The notes below the pieces were generated by a model that made no database searches, was not told where the DNA came from, and was given only the letters and a program-made list of their open reading frames with translations. A stretch of 64,000 bases of DNA, taken from the NCBI GenBank assembly GCA_026398875.1, contig JAPLSB010000004.1, forward strand, positions 101,523-165,522, written 5' to 3'. The stretch comes from Gammaproteobacteria bacterium (GTDB lineage Bacteria; Pseudomonadota; Gammaproteobacteria; Nevskiales; Nevskiaceae). The translations under genes were made by a program, and so were the position numbers. This document shows positions 25,662-37,498 of this stretch, piece after piece (position 1 is the stretch's first letter; every line of letters begins with the position of its first letter).

Positions 25662-26608
25662 TGCAGCTGCGCTGCGATGAACGCGGACCAGACGGCATCC
25701 GGCGTCCACACCGCCAGCAGATCACGCTCGGCAACGTCGCGCGGCACGCCCTGCGTCAGCACTCGCCACAGGAACACGAAGGCCGACACTCGCTTGTTGG
25801 CCGCGCAATGGATGAACACGGTGCTGTCGCGCGAAGCGGCCATCGCGGCGCAGAAACGCTGGAAATCGTCGGCGGTCGGCGCGTCGAACAGCACCGGGAT
25901 GTGGTGATAGCGCATGCCGTGGCGCGCAACGATCTGGTCTTCGTCCGGCAGCGCGTGGTCGGAATCGGGCATCGACAGGTTGATCACCACGTCGACACCG
26001 ATCACCTTCAGGCTCTGGAATTCTTCGGCGCTGGGCTGTCCGGCAGTCAGCAGGCGCTCGCTGATCTCGCGCCAGTGGCGCGGCTTGCGCAGCATGTTCA
26101 AGTCGAACGGCGGCGGCGTGAAGCCTCGGCGGATCTGCAGATCGCGCACCGCATAGCCGGTACCGGCCGGCCACGGCTTGATCTTGTCGAGCGGCAGCTT
26201 CTTCCACTCGATCAGCTCCGCGCCGAGATTGACCGTGCCCTCTGCGATGACGTGATAAGCAATGATGATCTGGTTCATCCGTTCGAACGGATAGAAGCCG
26301 ATGAACTCGCCGATCCGGCCTTTCAGGCCCAGCTCTTCCTCGACTTCACGCAGCACGCCGGATTCCGGGTGCGGATCGTTCTTTTCGAGAAAGCCGGTGA
26401 TCAGCGCGAACATCTTCGGCGGCCAGGCGGCATTGCGAGCGAGGATGATCTCGCCTTCGTGCTCGACGATCGCCGCGACCACCGGCACCGGGTTGTCCCA
26501 CAGCACGAAGCCGCAGCTCCGATCGGGGCAGGCAATGCGCTGCATCTCGCCATGCAGTGCAAGTTCCAGCGGCTTGGCGCACTGCGGGCAGTACTTGTAG
26601 CGACTCAT
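25658..26608 (-). CDS. Fusion of zinc-ribbon Nudix hydrolase and cysteine-phosphatase-like domain
   Basis: A 316-residue two-domain protein. The N-terminal zinc ribbon uses Cys7, Cys10, Cys27 and Cys32. The Nudix domain (about 40-160) has GFLEKNDPHPESGVLREVEEELGL split over residues 72-95; it ends in a good REVEEELGL but carries one extra residue and Asp in place of the first Glu. The C-terminal domain (about 175-310) has VFIHCAANKRVS, a C-X4-R loop (Cys268, Arg273) like that of DUF442-type phosphatases. It may hydrolyse a nucleotide diphosphate and then a phosphate. It is coupled to the DUF2238 gene and 11 bp after the thioesterase-like gene. Confidence 0.8.
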   Translation of the reverse strand: MSRYKYCPQCAKPLELALHGEMQRIACPDRSCGFVLWDNPVPVVAAIVEHEGEIILARNAAWPPKMFALITGFLEKNDPHPESGVLREVEEELGLKGRIGEFIGFYPFERMNQIIIAYHVIAEGTVNLGAELIEWKKLPLDKIKPWPAGTGYAVRDLQIRRGFTPPPFDLNMLRKPRHWREISERLLTAGQPSAEEFQSLKVIGVDVVINLSMPDSDHALPDEDQIVARHGMRYHHIPVLFDAPTADDFQRFCAAMAASRDSTVFIHCAANKRVSAFVFLWRVLTQGVPRDVAERDLLAVWTPDAVWSAFIAAQLQ

Positions 26609-26619
26609 GGCATCGGGGC

Positions 26620-27087
26620 TCAGGCTGCGGAACGGGATTCGGAATCGGATTCGAGAAAGGCGGCATAACGGCCGCGATGGCTGGCCATCGTCCGGTGCTC
26701 GGCAAGGATCGTCGTCTCGATCGCCACGCGGGCGCGCCGGTGGCGACGCAAGGTGGCGACGAAGCGCGGCCATTCGGCAGCCGGCAATTCCGACACCGCC
26801 GTGAAATCGGCACTGACCGGTTCGCGAAACTCGCATTCGCTGTGCTGGACGACGATCCGGGCGCGAATGCCGAGCGCGTCCAGCGCGCTGGCGACCAGCG
26901 ACCAGCCGCCGAGGATGCCGAGCGTGGCCAGACTGCCGCCGAATGCAGTGCCGTGCAGGTTGCGGTTGGCGTCCAGCGGCGCGCTGATTTCCAGCCGCTG
27001 GCCATCGAACGAACGGACCTCGGTGGCCATCGCGGCGGTCAGCGGAATCGTCGCGTGCAGCTGCGCGGTCAGGGCTTCGGGACTCAT
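26620..27087 (-). CDS. YiiD C-terminal-type thioesterase (hot-dog fold)
   Basis: A 155-residue protein matching the putative thioesterase domain found at the C-terminus of E. coli YiiD (FabY-like). LHGTAFGGSLATLGILGGWSLV (about residues 44-65) is the conserved hot-dog helix. The protein has no N-terminal acetyltransferase half. It sits between mnmE and the Nudix fusion, in the same direction with short gaps, so it may be co-transcribed with both. Confidence 0.78.
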   Translation of the reverse strand: MSPEALTAQLHATIPLTAAMATEVRSFDGQRLEISAPLDANRNLHGTAFGGSLATLGILGGWSLVASALDALGIRARIVVQHSECEFREPVSADFTAVSELPAAEWPRFVATLRRHRRARVAIETTILAEHRTMASHRGRYAAFLESDSESRSAA

Positions 27088-27139
27088 CGCCGCACCTTAA
27101 CCGAAGGCCGGAACGGCTGTCTTTTCCAGCGCTTCGCGG

Positions 27140-28480
27140 TTATTTGCCGAGGCAGAACGTGGCAAAGATCCGGCCGAGCAGGTCATCGGCGGTGTAGCGG
27201 CCGGTGATCGCTTCGAGCGCCTGCTGAGCCAGCCGCAGATGCTCGGCAATCAGTTCGGGATTCGACTGCGGAAGCGTGCGCGCGGCGTCAACCTCGATCG
27301 CTGCGCTGCGCAGCGCGTCGAGATGGCGGGCGCGGGCACCGAGGGCATCGGTGGCTGTTGCGTCGAGGCCAGCCCGTTCATGCAGCAGTCGGATCAGCGC
27401 GTCGATACCGGCACCGGTGGCGGCCGATAGCCGCAGGCTGTCGGCATCGATGCGGCCTGCCGGGGCGCCGCTCAGGTCGCACTTGGTGCGAACCAGCAGC
27501 GGCTGCGCGTTCGGCGACAGCGTGGCCAGCTCGGCTTCATCGACTGCGGTCGGGCCGCTGCGGTCATCGACCAGCCACAGCTGCACTTCGGCCTGCTCGA
27601 TGGCTCGGCGTGCGCGCTCGATGCCGATCCGCTCGACCGGATCGTCGCTGTCGCGCAGGCCGGCGGTGTCGAGCACAGTGACCGGCAGGCCATCGAGCGT
27701 CAGATGCTCGCGCAGCACGTCACGCGTGGTGCCGGCGATCGGCGAAACGATCGCGGCGTCGGTGCCGGCGAGACGGTTCAGCAAGGTCGACTTGCCGACG
27801 TTCGGCTGGCCACCGATCGCCACCGTCAGCCCATCGCGCAAGCGGCGGCCCTGAGCGGCGGCACGCAGCACATCGGCCAACCCGCGCTGCAGGCCATCGA
27901 GCCGCAGGCGCATCTGCGCGGACGACAGCCAGGGCACATCTTCATCGGCGAAATCGAGCGCGGCTTCAAGATCGGCGCGCAAGCTGGTCAGCGCATCGAC
28001 CAGTGCCGAGACCCGGGCCGAGAACTCGCCCTGCAAGGAGCGGCTGGCGGCGCGAACGGCAGCGTGGCTGCCGGCGTCGATCAGGTCGGCAATGCTTTCG
28101 GCCTGCGCCAGATCGAGCCGACCGTTCAGAAAGGCGCGTTCGGAGAATTCACCCGGCCTTGCCAACCGGGCGCCGGCTGCACAGGCGGACGCCAGCAGGA
28201 TCGACAGCACCAGCGGGCCACCATGGCCCTGCAGCTCGATCACGTCCTCGCCGGTGAACGAATCCGGACCCGGGAAATACAGCACCAGCCCTTCGTCGAC
28301 GACCAAGCCCTCGGCATCGCGCAGCCTGCGCAGCCGGGCGCGGCGTGGCTCGGGGAGGGTGGTGCACAGCGCGCAGGCAATCCGGGCAGCGTCGGGGCCG
28401 GATACCCGGAGGATGCCGACGGCACCGCGCCCGGGTGCCGTGGCAATCGCCGCGATGGTGTCGCTACGCGGCGAGGTCAT
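27140..28480 (-). CDS. mnmE: tRNA uridine-5-carboxymethylaminomethyl modification GTPase
   Basis: The 446-residue protein works with MnmG to modify U34 of certain tRNAs. The N-terminal folate-binding domain has TIAAIATAPGRGAVGILRVSG. The GTPase motifs are GGQPNVGKST (G1), DTAGLR (G3) and TKCD (G4), and the C-terminus ends FCLGK, with the catalytic Cys of MnmE. Length is normal. It belongs to the conserved block before yidC. The usual neighbour mnmG is not next to it here. Confidence 0.95.
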   Translation of the reverse strand: MTSPRSDTIAAIATAPGRGAVGILRVSGPDAARIACALCTTLPEPRRARLRRLRDAEGLVVDEGLVLYFPGPDSFTGEDVIELQGHGGPLVLSILLASACAAGARLARPGEFSERAFLNGRLDLAQAESIADLIDAGSHAAVRAASRSLQGEFSARVSALVDALTSLRADLEAALDFADEDVPWLSSAQMRLRLDGLQRGLADVLRAAAQGRRLRDGLTVAIGGQPNVGKSTLLNRLAGTDAAIVSPIAGTTRDVLREHLTLDGLPVTVLDTAGLRDSDDPVERIGIERARRAIEQAEVQLWLVDDRSGPTAVDEAELATLSPNAQPLLVRTKCDLSGAPAGRIDADSLRLSAATGAGIDALIRLLHERAGLDATATDALGARARHLDALRSAAIEVDAARTLPQSNPELIAEHLRLAQQALEAITGRYTADDLLGRIFATFCLGK

Positions 28481-28524
28481 GCGCGCCGGCCCGGGTTCGA
28501 GCGGTCGGCGCGCATGTCAGGCGC

Positions 28525-30219
28525 TCAGGCCTTCTTCAGTGCGCGGCTGGCCGCGTCGGCTGATTCGATCCGCTTGGTGATCACCAGCTGCTGGGCGATG
28601 CCGATGACGTTCGACACGAACCAGTAGACGACCAGACCGGCCGGGAAGAACAGGAACATCCCGGTGAAAGCGATCGGCATGATGTTCATGATCCGCGCCT
28701 GCATCGGGTCCATCGTCGACAGCTGGCCGGACATGCGCTGCTGCAGCCACATCGAAGCGCCGTACAGCACCGGCATGATGTACAGCGGATCGGCGGCCGA
28801 CAGGTCCTGCAGCCACAGCACGAACGGCGCCTGGCGCAGTTCGACCGATTCGATCAGCACCCAGTACAGCGAGAAGAACACCGGCATCTGCACCAGGATC
28901 GGCCAGCAACCCGCTAGCGGATTGAAACCTTCCTTCTTGTACAGATCCATCATCGCGCGGCTGAGCTTTTCGCGGTCGTCCGCGTAGCGTTCCTTCAGCT
29001 CGGCGATGCGCGGCGTGAACTTCTTCATCTTCGCCATCGACTTGTACTGCGCTGCGGTCAGTGGGTAGAAGATCAGCTTGACCAGCAGGGTCAGCAGGAT
29101 GATCGACCAGCCCCAGTTGCCGACGATGCCGTGAAAGAAGCTCATCACCACGAACAGCGGCTTGGCGATGACCGTGAGGATGCCGTAGTCCTCGGTCAGC
29201 GATAGACCCTTGGCGACATCGTCCAGCGAGCCCTGCAACTTCGGTCCGATGTACAGGCCCGTGGTGTAGCTGGTCTCGCTGCCATCGGCGACCGGCTTGG
29301 TGGCGCCGAGGTACTGGCCGAGGTAGTTGCCGTTGCCCGCCGGCTTGCCGGACAGGGTCACGGCTTCATCGGCCGGCGGAATGATCGCGGCAATGAAGTA
29401 GTGCTGGATCATCGCCATCCAGCCACCGGTCTGCTTCGACTCGTAGGCCTTATCGTCGAGTTCGTCGAGCTTGACCTTCTTGAAGCGGTAGTCGGTCGTG
29501 TTCGGCTTCTGCTCGTAGACGCCCATGCCGAGGAACGTGACGATGAATTTCTGCGCCTTCTCCGCCGACGCCGGATTGCGCAGCCAGCGCGCGTACGGGC
29601 TGACGTTCAGCGTGGTGCCGGTCTTGTTGACGACGGTCTGCACCAGTTCGATCTGATAGCTGCCACGCTTGAAGCGGAACGCCTTCTTCAAGGTGAAGCC
29701 GGCTGCGTCTACGTACTCGAACGGCACTTCCAGCGTGTCGACACCGGCCGGCAGCTCGTAGCGCGTTTGCGGCGTGGCGTAGACCGCGTTGTTGCCGGGC
29801 AGCGCCTTCTCGATCGCTGCGAGGCCGCTTTGCAGCGTGAACACGATGCCGTCGCGGTCGTTCAGCAGCGGCAACTTCACGTCCGGGTTCTTCTTGTCGA
29901 GCGCGTACTGGCTCAGCTCGACGCGACGCAGCTCGGCACCGGCGGTGGCGAATTCGGCGTCGATCAGATCAGTTTTGACATGGATCGTCTGCGACACCGC
30001 TGCAGGCGTTGGCGCTGCATCGGCAGCAACAGCCGGTGCGCTGCCGACAGCAGCTGGGGTAGCCGGCACCGGTGCGGCGTTCGGATCCGCTGGAATGGCC
30101 GACGGGACGGCAGCAGCCGCAGGCGGTGCAGGCGGCGGGTGATCGGTGATCCACGCGGTGTAGATCAGGTACAGGATCACGCCCAGCACTGCGATCAGTG
30201 CCATGCGGCGACTTTCCAT
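28525..30219 (-). CDS. yidC: Membrane protein insertase YidC
   Basis: A 564-residue inner-membrane insertase. It has the N-terminal MESRRMALIAVLGVILYLIYTAW helix, a low-complexity Ala/Pro region, a large periplasmic domain (to about residue 345) and the conserved insertase core with GNWGWSIILLTLLVKLIFYPLT, ELKERYADDREKLSRAMMDLYKKEG and NPLAGCWPILVQMPVF. It folds membrane proteins alone or with SecYEG. It follows yidD by five bases. Confidence 0.96.
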   Translation of the reverse strand: MESRRMALIAVLGVILYLIYTAWITDHPPPAPPAAAAVPSAIPADPNAAPVPATPAAVGSAPAVAADAAPTPAAVSQTIHVKTDLIDAEFATAGAELRRVELSQYALDKKNPDVKLPLLNDRDGIVFTLQSGLAAIEKALPGNNAVYATPQTRYELPAGVDTLEVPFEYVDAAGFTLKKAFRFKRGSYQIELVQTVVNKTGTTLNVSPYARWLRNPASAEKAQKFIVTFLGMGVYEQKPNTTDYRFKKVKLDELDDKAYESKQTGGWMAMIQHYFIAAIIPPADEAVTLSGKPAGNGNYLGQYLGATKPVADGSETSYTTGLYIGPKLQGSLDDVAKGLSLTEDYGILTVIAKPLFVVMSFFHGIVGNWGWSIILLTLLVKLIFYPLTAAQYKSMAKMKKFTPRIAELKERYADDREKLSRAMMDLYKKEGFNPLAGCWPILVQMPVFFSLYWVLIESVELRQAPFVLWLQDLSAADPLYIMPVLYGASMWLQQRMSGQLSTMDPMQARIMNIMPIAFTGMFLFFPAGLVVYWFVSNVIGIAQQLVITKRIESADAASRALKKA

Positions 30220-30224
30220 GGGGA

Positions 30225-30440
30225 CTAGCGCTCCGGAACAGGGTCAAGGCCACCCGCGTTCAGCGGATGGCAACGGGAAATTCGGCTGATGGCCAGCCAG
30301 CTGCCGCGCGCAACGCCAAAGCGTTCGATCGCTTCGAGCGCGTAATGGGAGCAACTGGGATGGAAGCGACAGCGAGGCCCGAGCAGCGGGCTCAGGGTGC
30401 GCTGATAGGCGCGGATGGGGCCGGTGAGGATCGCGCGCAT
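30225..30440 (-). CDS. yidD: Membrane protein insertion efficiency factor YidD
   Basis: The 71-residue protein has [27 protein letters not shown], the three-Cys signature of YidD, which assists YidC and associates with the inner membrane through an amphipathic helix. Its start lies 49 bases inside rnpA, an overlap common in this cluster, and its end is five bases from yidC. Confidence 0.95.
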   Translation of the reverse strand: MRAILTGPIRAYQRTLSPLLGPRCRFHPSCSHYALEAIERFGVARGSWLAISRISRCHPLNAGGLDPVPER

Positions 30441-30796
30441 CGTTCGATCACTTGGGTCCAGAGGTCGGAAAGCAAACCCCGTAGCTCGGGATTCGGCACG
30501 GCAGCGAGGCCCGGCTGAGCGAAGAAAACCAGATCGACCGCCGGCAACCGCGCGCGATTGTGCCGGAATTCCTCACGAATAAGACGCTTGATACGGTTAC
30601 GGTCGTGCGCCTGCGCGACTGCTTTCTTGGCGATCGCCAGACCGAGCCGCGCGTCTTGAGTCATGTTCCGGCGGTAGCTGACGCTGAGCGGTACCCGGCG
30701 CAGCTTTCGGCCTTCGGCAAAAACCAGCTTGAACTCGGCTGGCTTGTGCAACCGGGCCGACGGCGGGAAGCGCGCCGGACCCGGCACGACGAGCAA
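30392..30796 (-). CDS. rnpA: Ribonuclease P protein component
   Basis: A 134-residue basic protein that helps RNase P RNA cut tRNA 5' leaders. [28 protein letters not shown] (about residues 51-78) is the RNR-motif signature. The start is taken as TTG, two bases after the rpmH stop; an in-frame GTG at 30787 is equally possible. The C-terminus is extended and overlaps yidD. Confidence 0.93.
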   Translation of the reverse strand: MLVVPGPARFPPSARLHKPAEFKLVFAEGRKLRRVPLSVSYRRNMTQDARLGLAIAKKAVAQAHDRNRIKRLIREEFRHNRARLPAVDLVFFAQPGLAAVPNPELRGLLSDLWTQVIERCARSSPAPSAPISAP

Positions 30797-30798
30797 GC

Positions 30799-30936
30799 TT
30801 ACGGAATCAGGCGTGCGCGACCCTTGGCGCGACGACGCGCAAGCACGGCGCGACCGCCGACGGTGGCCATGCGGGCACGGAAGCCGTGGGTACGCTTGCG
30901 GCTCAGGGTGTGCGGCTGAAAAGTACGCTTGCTCAT
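30799..30936 (-). CDS. rpmH: 50S ribosomal protein L34
   Basis: Reading the minus strand gives a 45-residue protein beginning [20 protein letters not shown] and ending ARLIP. This is full-length L34 with the [11 protein letters not shown] motif. Only two bases separate it from rnpA. Its divergent partner is dnaA. Confidence 0.97.
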   Translation of the reverse strand: MSKRTFQPHTLSRKRTHGFRARMATVGGRAVLARRRAKGRARLIP

Positions 30937-30961
30937 GACGGTCTACTCGTTGGGGACCGCG

Positions 30962-30991
30962 ATTCTAGCGGCTGTCAACCGGAATCTTCAA
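30962..30991 (-). promoter_or_regulatory. Candidate rpmH operon promoter
   Basis: On the minus strand TTGAAG and TAGAAT are separated by 18 bases, 26 bp upstream of the rpmH start. It would drive the rpmH-rnpA-yidD-yidC(-mnmE) operon. The match is moderate and was found by eye. Confidence 0.5.
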
Positions 30992-31043
30992 GTTGCCGTC
31001 ACTGCGGTCCTGTCGATTCCGGTCCACGACTGCTGCTCAAGCC

Positions 31044-31052
31044 TGTGGATAA
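31044..31052 (-). promoter_or_regulatory. DnaA box upstream of dnaA
   Basis: TGTGGATAA is a perfect consensus TTATCCACA box on the minus strand, 111 bp before the dnaA start, in the 226-bp rpmH-dnaA gap. Such a box usually serves dnaA autoregulation and may contribute to the origin. No second perfect box is seen in this gap. Confidence 0.8.
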
Positions 31053-31162
31053 GCGCCGCAAGCAGACGATAGACTGTCCGGCCATCGCAGCTCGCCTCTT
31101 CTCCCGGCTGATGTCGCGATCGGGTCTGCCATCTCCCACCGCCACCCGAACGCTTTCGCCCG

Positions 31163-32500
31163 ATGTTGACCCAAGACCTGTGGGACCGCTGCATTGCCCG
31201 ACTCGAGGCCGACCTGCCAGAGAAGGAGATCAGCACCTGGATTCGCCCACTGCGTGTGATCCTCAACGACGACCAGATGACCTTGCTGGCGCCGAATCGG
31301 ATCGTCATGGATCGGGTGAAAAGCGACTTCCTTGGTCGCATCCAGCGCAACATGTCGAGCCTCGCGGCTTATGACGTGGTGGTCAATATTGCCGTCGGTG
31401 GTACCTCATCGGATCCGGTTCGTGGTGCCAGTAGTGCAGGCAGCAACAATGCCTCCGTGCTCGACGACACCATGCCTTACGGGCGCGGCAAGCTCGATCC
31501 ACGCTATACGCTGGCCTCGTTCATTGAAGGCAAGTCGAACTCGCAGGCGCGTGCGGCGGGTCTGCAGGTCGCGTCGGCACCGGGCGGCATCTACAACCCG
31601 CTGCTGATCTACGGTGAGTCCGGCCTTGGCAAGACCCACCTCATGCACGGCATCGGCAACGCCATCCTTGCCGAGAAAGCCAACGCCCGCATCGTCTACG
31701 TCGGTGCCGAACAATGGTTCAACCAGATGGTGTCGGCGATCCGCTACGGCCGACAGGTCGAATTCAAGAACTTCTACCGGACCGTCGACGCGCTGCTGAT
31801 CGACGACATCCACTTCCTGGCTGGCAAGGAACATTCGCAGGAAGAGTTCTTTCACACGTTCAACGCACTGATCGACGGTCGCCGGCAGATCGTGCTGACC
31901 TGCGATCGCTACCCGCGCGAACTCGACGCACTCGATGATCGGCTCAAGTCACGTTTCACCTGGGGCCTGTCGGTACCGATCGAGCCACCGGAATTCGAAA
32001 CGCGTATCGCGATCCTGCTGGCCAAGGCTGACGTGCTCGGCGTGCGTCTGCCCGAAGATGTGGCGGTTCTGGTCGCACAGCGAATCCGGTCCAACGTACG
32101 CGAACTGGAAGGCGCCCTGCATCGCCTCAACGCCTCGGCACGCCTGACTGGCGCGCCGATCACAGCTGAGTTCGCACGGCTCACGCTCAAGGACATGCTG
32201 GCGTCGTATGACCGCGCCGTCACGCTCGACAACATCAAACGGACGGTGGCGGGTTATTACAACATCCGCCTTGCTGACCTGACCTCGGTGCGCAGGACGC
32301 GCACGCTTGCGCGTCCACGGCAGATCGCGATGGCCCTGTCGAAGGAATTGACCCGCCACAGCTATCCGGAAATCGGCGCCGCATTTGGCAAGGACCACAC
32401 CACGGTCCTGCATGCTGTCCGCAAGGTTGCCGAGCTATGCCGGGAAGACGACCGTCTGAAGGAAGATTACGAAAATCTGCTGCGCCAGCTGACCAACTGA
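31163..32500 (+). CDS. dnaA: Chromosomal replication initiator protein DnaA
   Basis: A 445-residue AAA+ ATPase that binds DnaA boxes and melts oriC. Domain I is residues 1-85, followed by a short linker domain II (about 86-110), the ATPase with Walker A GESGLGKTH (151-159) and Walker B LLIDDIHFL (211-219), and the C-terminal HTH with the FGKDHTTVLHA signature (about 408-418). The start is the ATG giving MLTQDLWDRCIARLE; it has no strong ribosome site. It heads the rightward dnaA-dnaN-recF-gyrB series. Confidence 0.97.
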   Translation: MLTQDLWDRCIARLEADLPEKEISTWIRPLRVILNDDQMTLLAPNRIVMDRVKSDFLGRIQRNMSSLAAYDVVVNIAVGGTSSDPVRGASSAGSNNASVLDDTMPYGRGKLDPRYTLASFIEGKSNSQARAAGLQVASAPGGIYNPLLIYGESGLGKTHLMHGIGNAILAEKANARIVYVGAEQWFNQMVSAIRYGRQVEFKNFYRTVDALLIDDIHFLAGKEHSQEEFFHTFNALIDGRRQIVLTCDRYPRELDALDDRLKSRFTWGLSVPIEPPEFETRIAILLAKADVLGVRLPEDVAVLVAQRIRSNVRELEGALHRLNASARLTGAPITAEFARLTLKDMLASYDRAVTLDNIKRTVAGYYNIRLADLTSVRRTRTLARPRQIAMALSKELTRHSYPEIGAAFGKDHTTVLHAVRKVAELCREDDRLKEDYENLLRQLTN

Positions 32501-32549
32501 AAAGTCGTCAAATCCGTGCAAAAAGTGCAGAAAGAGCGCTAGAACAAGC

Positions 32550-32558
32550 TGTGTATAA
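32550..32558 (-). promoter_or_regulatory. DnaA box overlapping a TATAAT element
   Basis: TGTGTATAA matches TTATNCACA on the minus strand. The overlapping plus-strand TGTGTATAAT contains a perfect -10 hexamer (32554-32559), so DnaA bound here could repress a promoter reading toward dnaN. No good -35 element is seen. Confidence 0.6.
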
Positions 32559-32584
32559 TCGATCGAAAGGCTCGGGACCGATTT

Positions 32585-32593
32585 TTATCCACA
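32585..32593 (+). promoter_or_regulatory. DnaA box in the dnaA-dnaN gap
   Basis: TTATCCACA, a perfect R1-type box, lies within the sequence GATTTTTATCCACAGC. It is 27 bp from and opposite in orientation to the box at 32550. Confidence 0.85.
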
Positions 32594-32761
32594 GCTTTAT
32601 CCTAGGTTTTGGACAGGCATCACAGCGCTGCAACGTACCTCTCCAGTACTTGGCAAAGCACTGATAATCATCAGAAAAAGTGCTTATATCCCCAGAACGA
32701 CGGTCAGACTACTAAAACGACGTTTTTAAGATTCAAGACAATCTATTCAATTGGTCTGCCT

Positions 32762-33862
32762 ATGAACATCCAGATTTCCCGAGGTGAACTCCTTTCAGCC
32801 TTGCAATCGGTCATCGGCGTCGTTGAACGTCGTCAATCGCTGCCCGTGCTTGGAAATCTGTTGCTCGAGGCCAAGGACGACCTGCTGACCTTGACCGGAA
32901 CAGATCTGGAACTGCAGGTCGAACGGAAAGTCCGTATTCAGAACCTGGTGCCGGGCCGCATCACGGCGCCAGCACGCAAACTGCACGACATCTGCCGCGG
33001 CTTGCCGGAAGGCGCGATGCTCAGCCTGGAGTACGCGGACAACAAGCTGACGTTGAAGTCTGGACGCAGTCGTTTCGCGCTCGCGACACTGCCGGCCGAA
33101 GAATTTCCGGTGTTCTCGTCGGATCCGACCGACGTCAAGCTGGAACTCAGCAATCGGGAACTGAAGGATCTGCTGTCGCGCACACAGTTCGCGATGGCGC
33201 AGCAGGACGTCCGCTATTACTTGAACGGTCTGTTGCTGGAGATCCGACCGAGCCGGCTGCGGACAGTCGCTACCGACGGCCATCGCTTGGCGATGGCCGA
33301 ACTTGGCCGCGAGCACAGCGCCAAGAAGGACACGCAGGTGATCCTGCCGCGCAAGACCGTGATCGAACTGCAACGGCTGCTCGACACCAGCGAAGCTCCG
33401 GTAACGTTGTCGTTGACGGCCAACCAGATCCAGGTCGATGTTGAAGACCTGCGCCTGACTTCGAAGCTGATCGAAGGTCGGTTCCCTGATTACGAGCGCG
33501 TGATCCCGGAGGATTCCGACAAGATCGTCAAGTGCGGCCGCCTGAAAGTCCGTGCGGCGCTCGCACGTGCCGCCATTCTGTCGAACGAAAAGTTCCGCGG
33601 TGTCCGACTGACGCTTGAAGCCGACATGCTGCGTATCCAGACGCAGAATCCGGAGCAGGAAGAAGCCGAAGAAGAAGTCGAAATCGAGTATGGCGGCTCG
33701 TCGTTGGAAATCGGTTTCAACGTCAGCTATCTCCTGGACGCGCTCGACGCGATCGAAGGCGAAGAATTCATCTTCAAGCTGCGCAGCTCTGATGCCAGCG
33801 GACTGATCCATGACGCAGCGCAGGCCAGCGGCAAGTTCGTGGTGATGCCGATGCGGCTTTGA
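32762..33862 (+). CDS. dnaN: DNA polymerase III beta sliding clamp
   Basis: A 366-residue clamp protein with three repeats of the processivity fold. It begins MNIQISRGELLSALQSVIGV and ends GKFVVMPMRL, both characteristic. The longer open frame starting in the origin region is rejected because it crosses the DnaA-box zone and lacks similarity. It follows dnaA by the 261-bp origin candidate and precedes recF by 24 bp. Confidence 0.96.
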   Translation: MNIQISRGELLSALQSVIGVVERRQSLPVLGNLLLEAKDDLLTLTGTDLELQVERKVRIQNLVPGRITAPARKLHDICRGLPEGAMLSLEYADNKLTLKSGRSRFALATLPAEEFPVFSSDPTDVKLELSNRELKDLLSRTQFAMAQQDVRYYLNGLLLEIRPSRLRTVATDGHRLAMAELGREHSAKKDTQVILPRKTVIELQRLLDTSEAPVTLSLTANQIQVDVEDLRLTSKLIEGRFPDYERVIPEDSDKIVKCGRLKVRAALARAAILSNEKFRGVRLTLEADMLRIQTQNPEQEEAEEEVEIEYGGSSLEIGFNVSYLLDALDAIEGEEFIFKLRSSDASGLIHDAAQASGKFVVMPMRL

Positions 33863-33886
33863 TGCTGCCGGCGGTGGGATGACGTC

Positions 33887-37383
<3,497 letters not shown>

Positions 37384-37498
37384 AGTCACCGGCGGCGCGG
37401 GGCGGCCCGCGCTATCGGCAGCTCTGTCTCCCGTCTTAGAGTCAAGGCGATCGCGGCCTCGAAGCCGCGACTGACCAGACCGAGACGAGGAGACTGCA

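Larger units (their letters stand above)
32501..32761. other. Candidate replication origin (oriC), dnaA-dnaN gap
   Basis: The 261-bp gap is much more AT-rich than its surroundings. It has a perfect DnaA box TTATCCACA at 32585-32593 and TGTGTATAA (TTATACACA on the minus strand) at 32550-32558. TTATCCTAG at 32597 is a weaker candidate. A/T runs toward dnaN (GATAATCATCAGAAAAAG; CGTTTTTAAGATTC) could be the unwinding element. Transcription diverges around this region. Pseudomonas also has its origin next to dnaA. The number of boxes is small, so other weak boxes must be assumed. Confidence 0.65.

Noticed and set aside
32597..32605. TTATCCTAG as a third DnaA box in the origin gap
   Set aside because: Two mismatches to TTATNCACA at the most conserved positions; too weak to list as a box.
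37451..37470. TCGCGGC/GCCGCGA hairpin after gyrB as its terminator
   Set aside because: No T-run follows and it lies close to the next ribosome site; the stem is too short to call.
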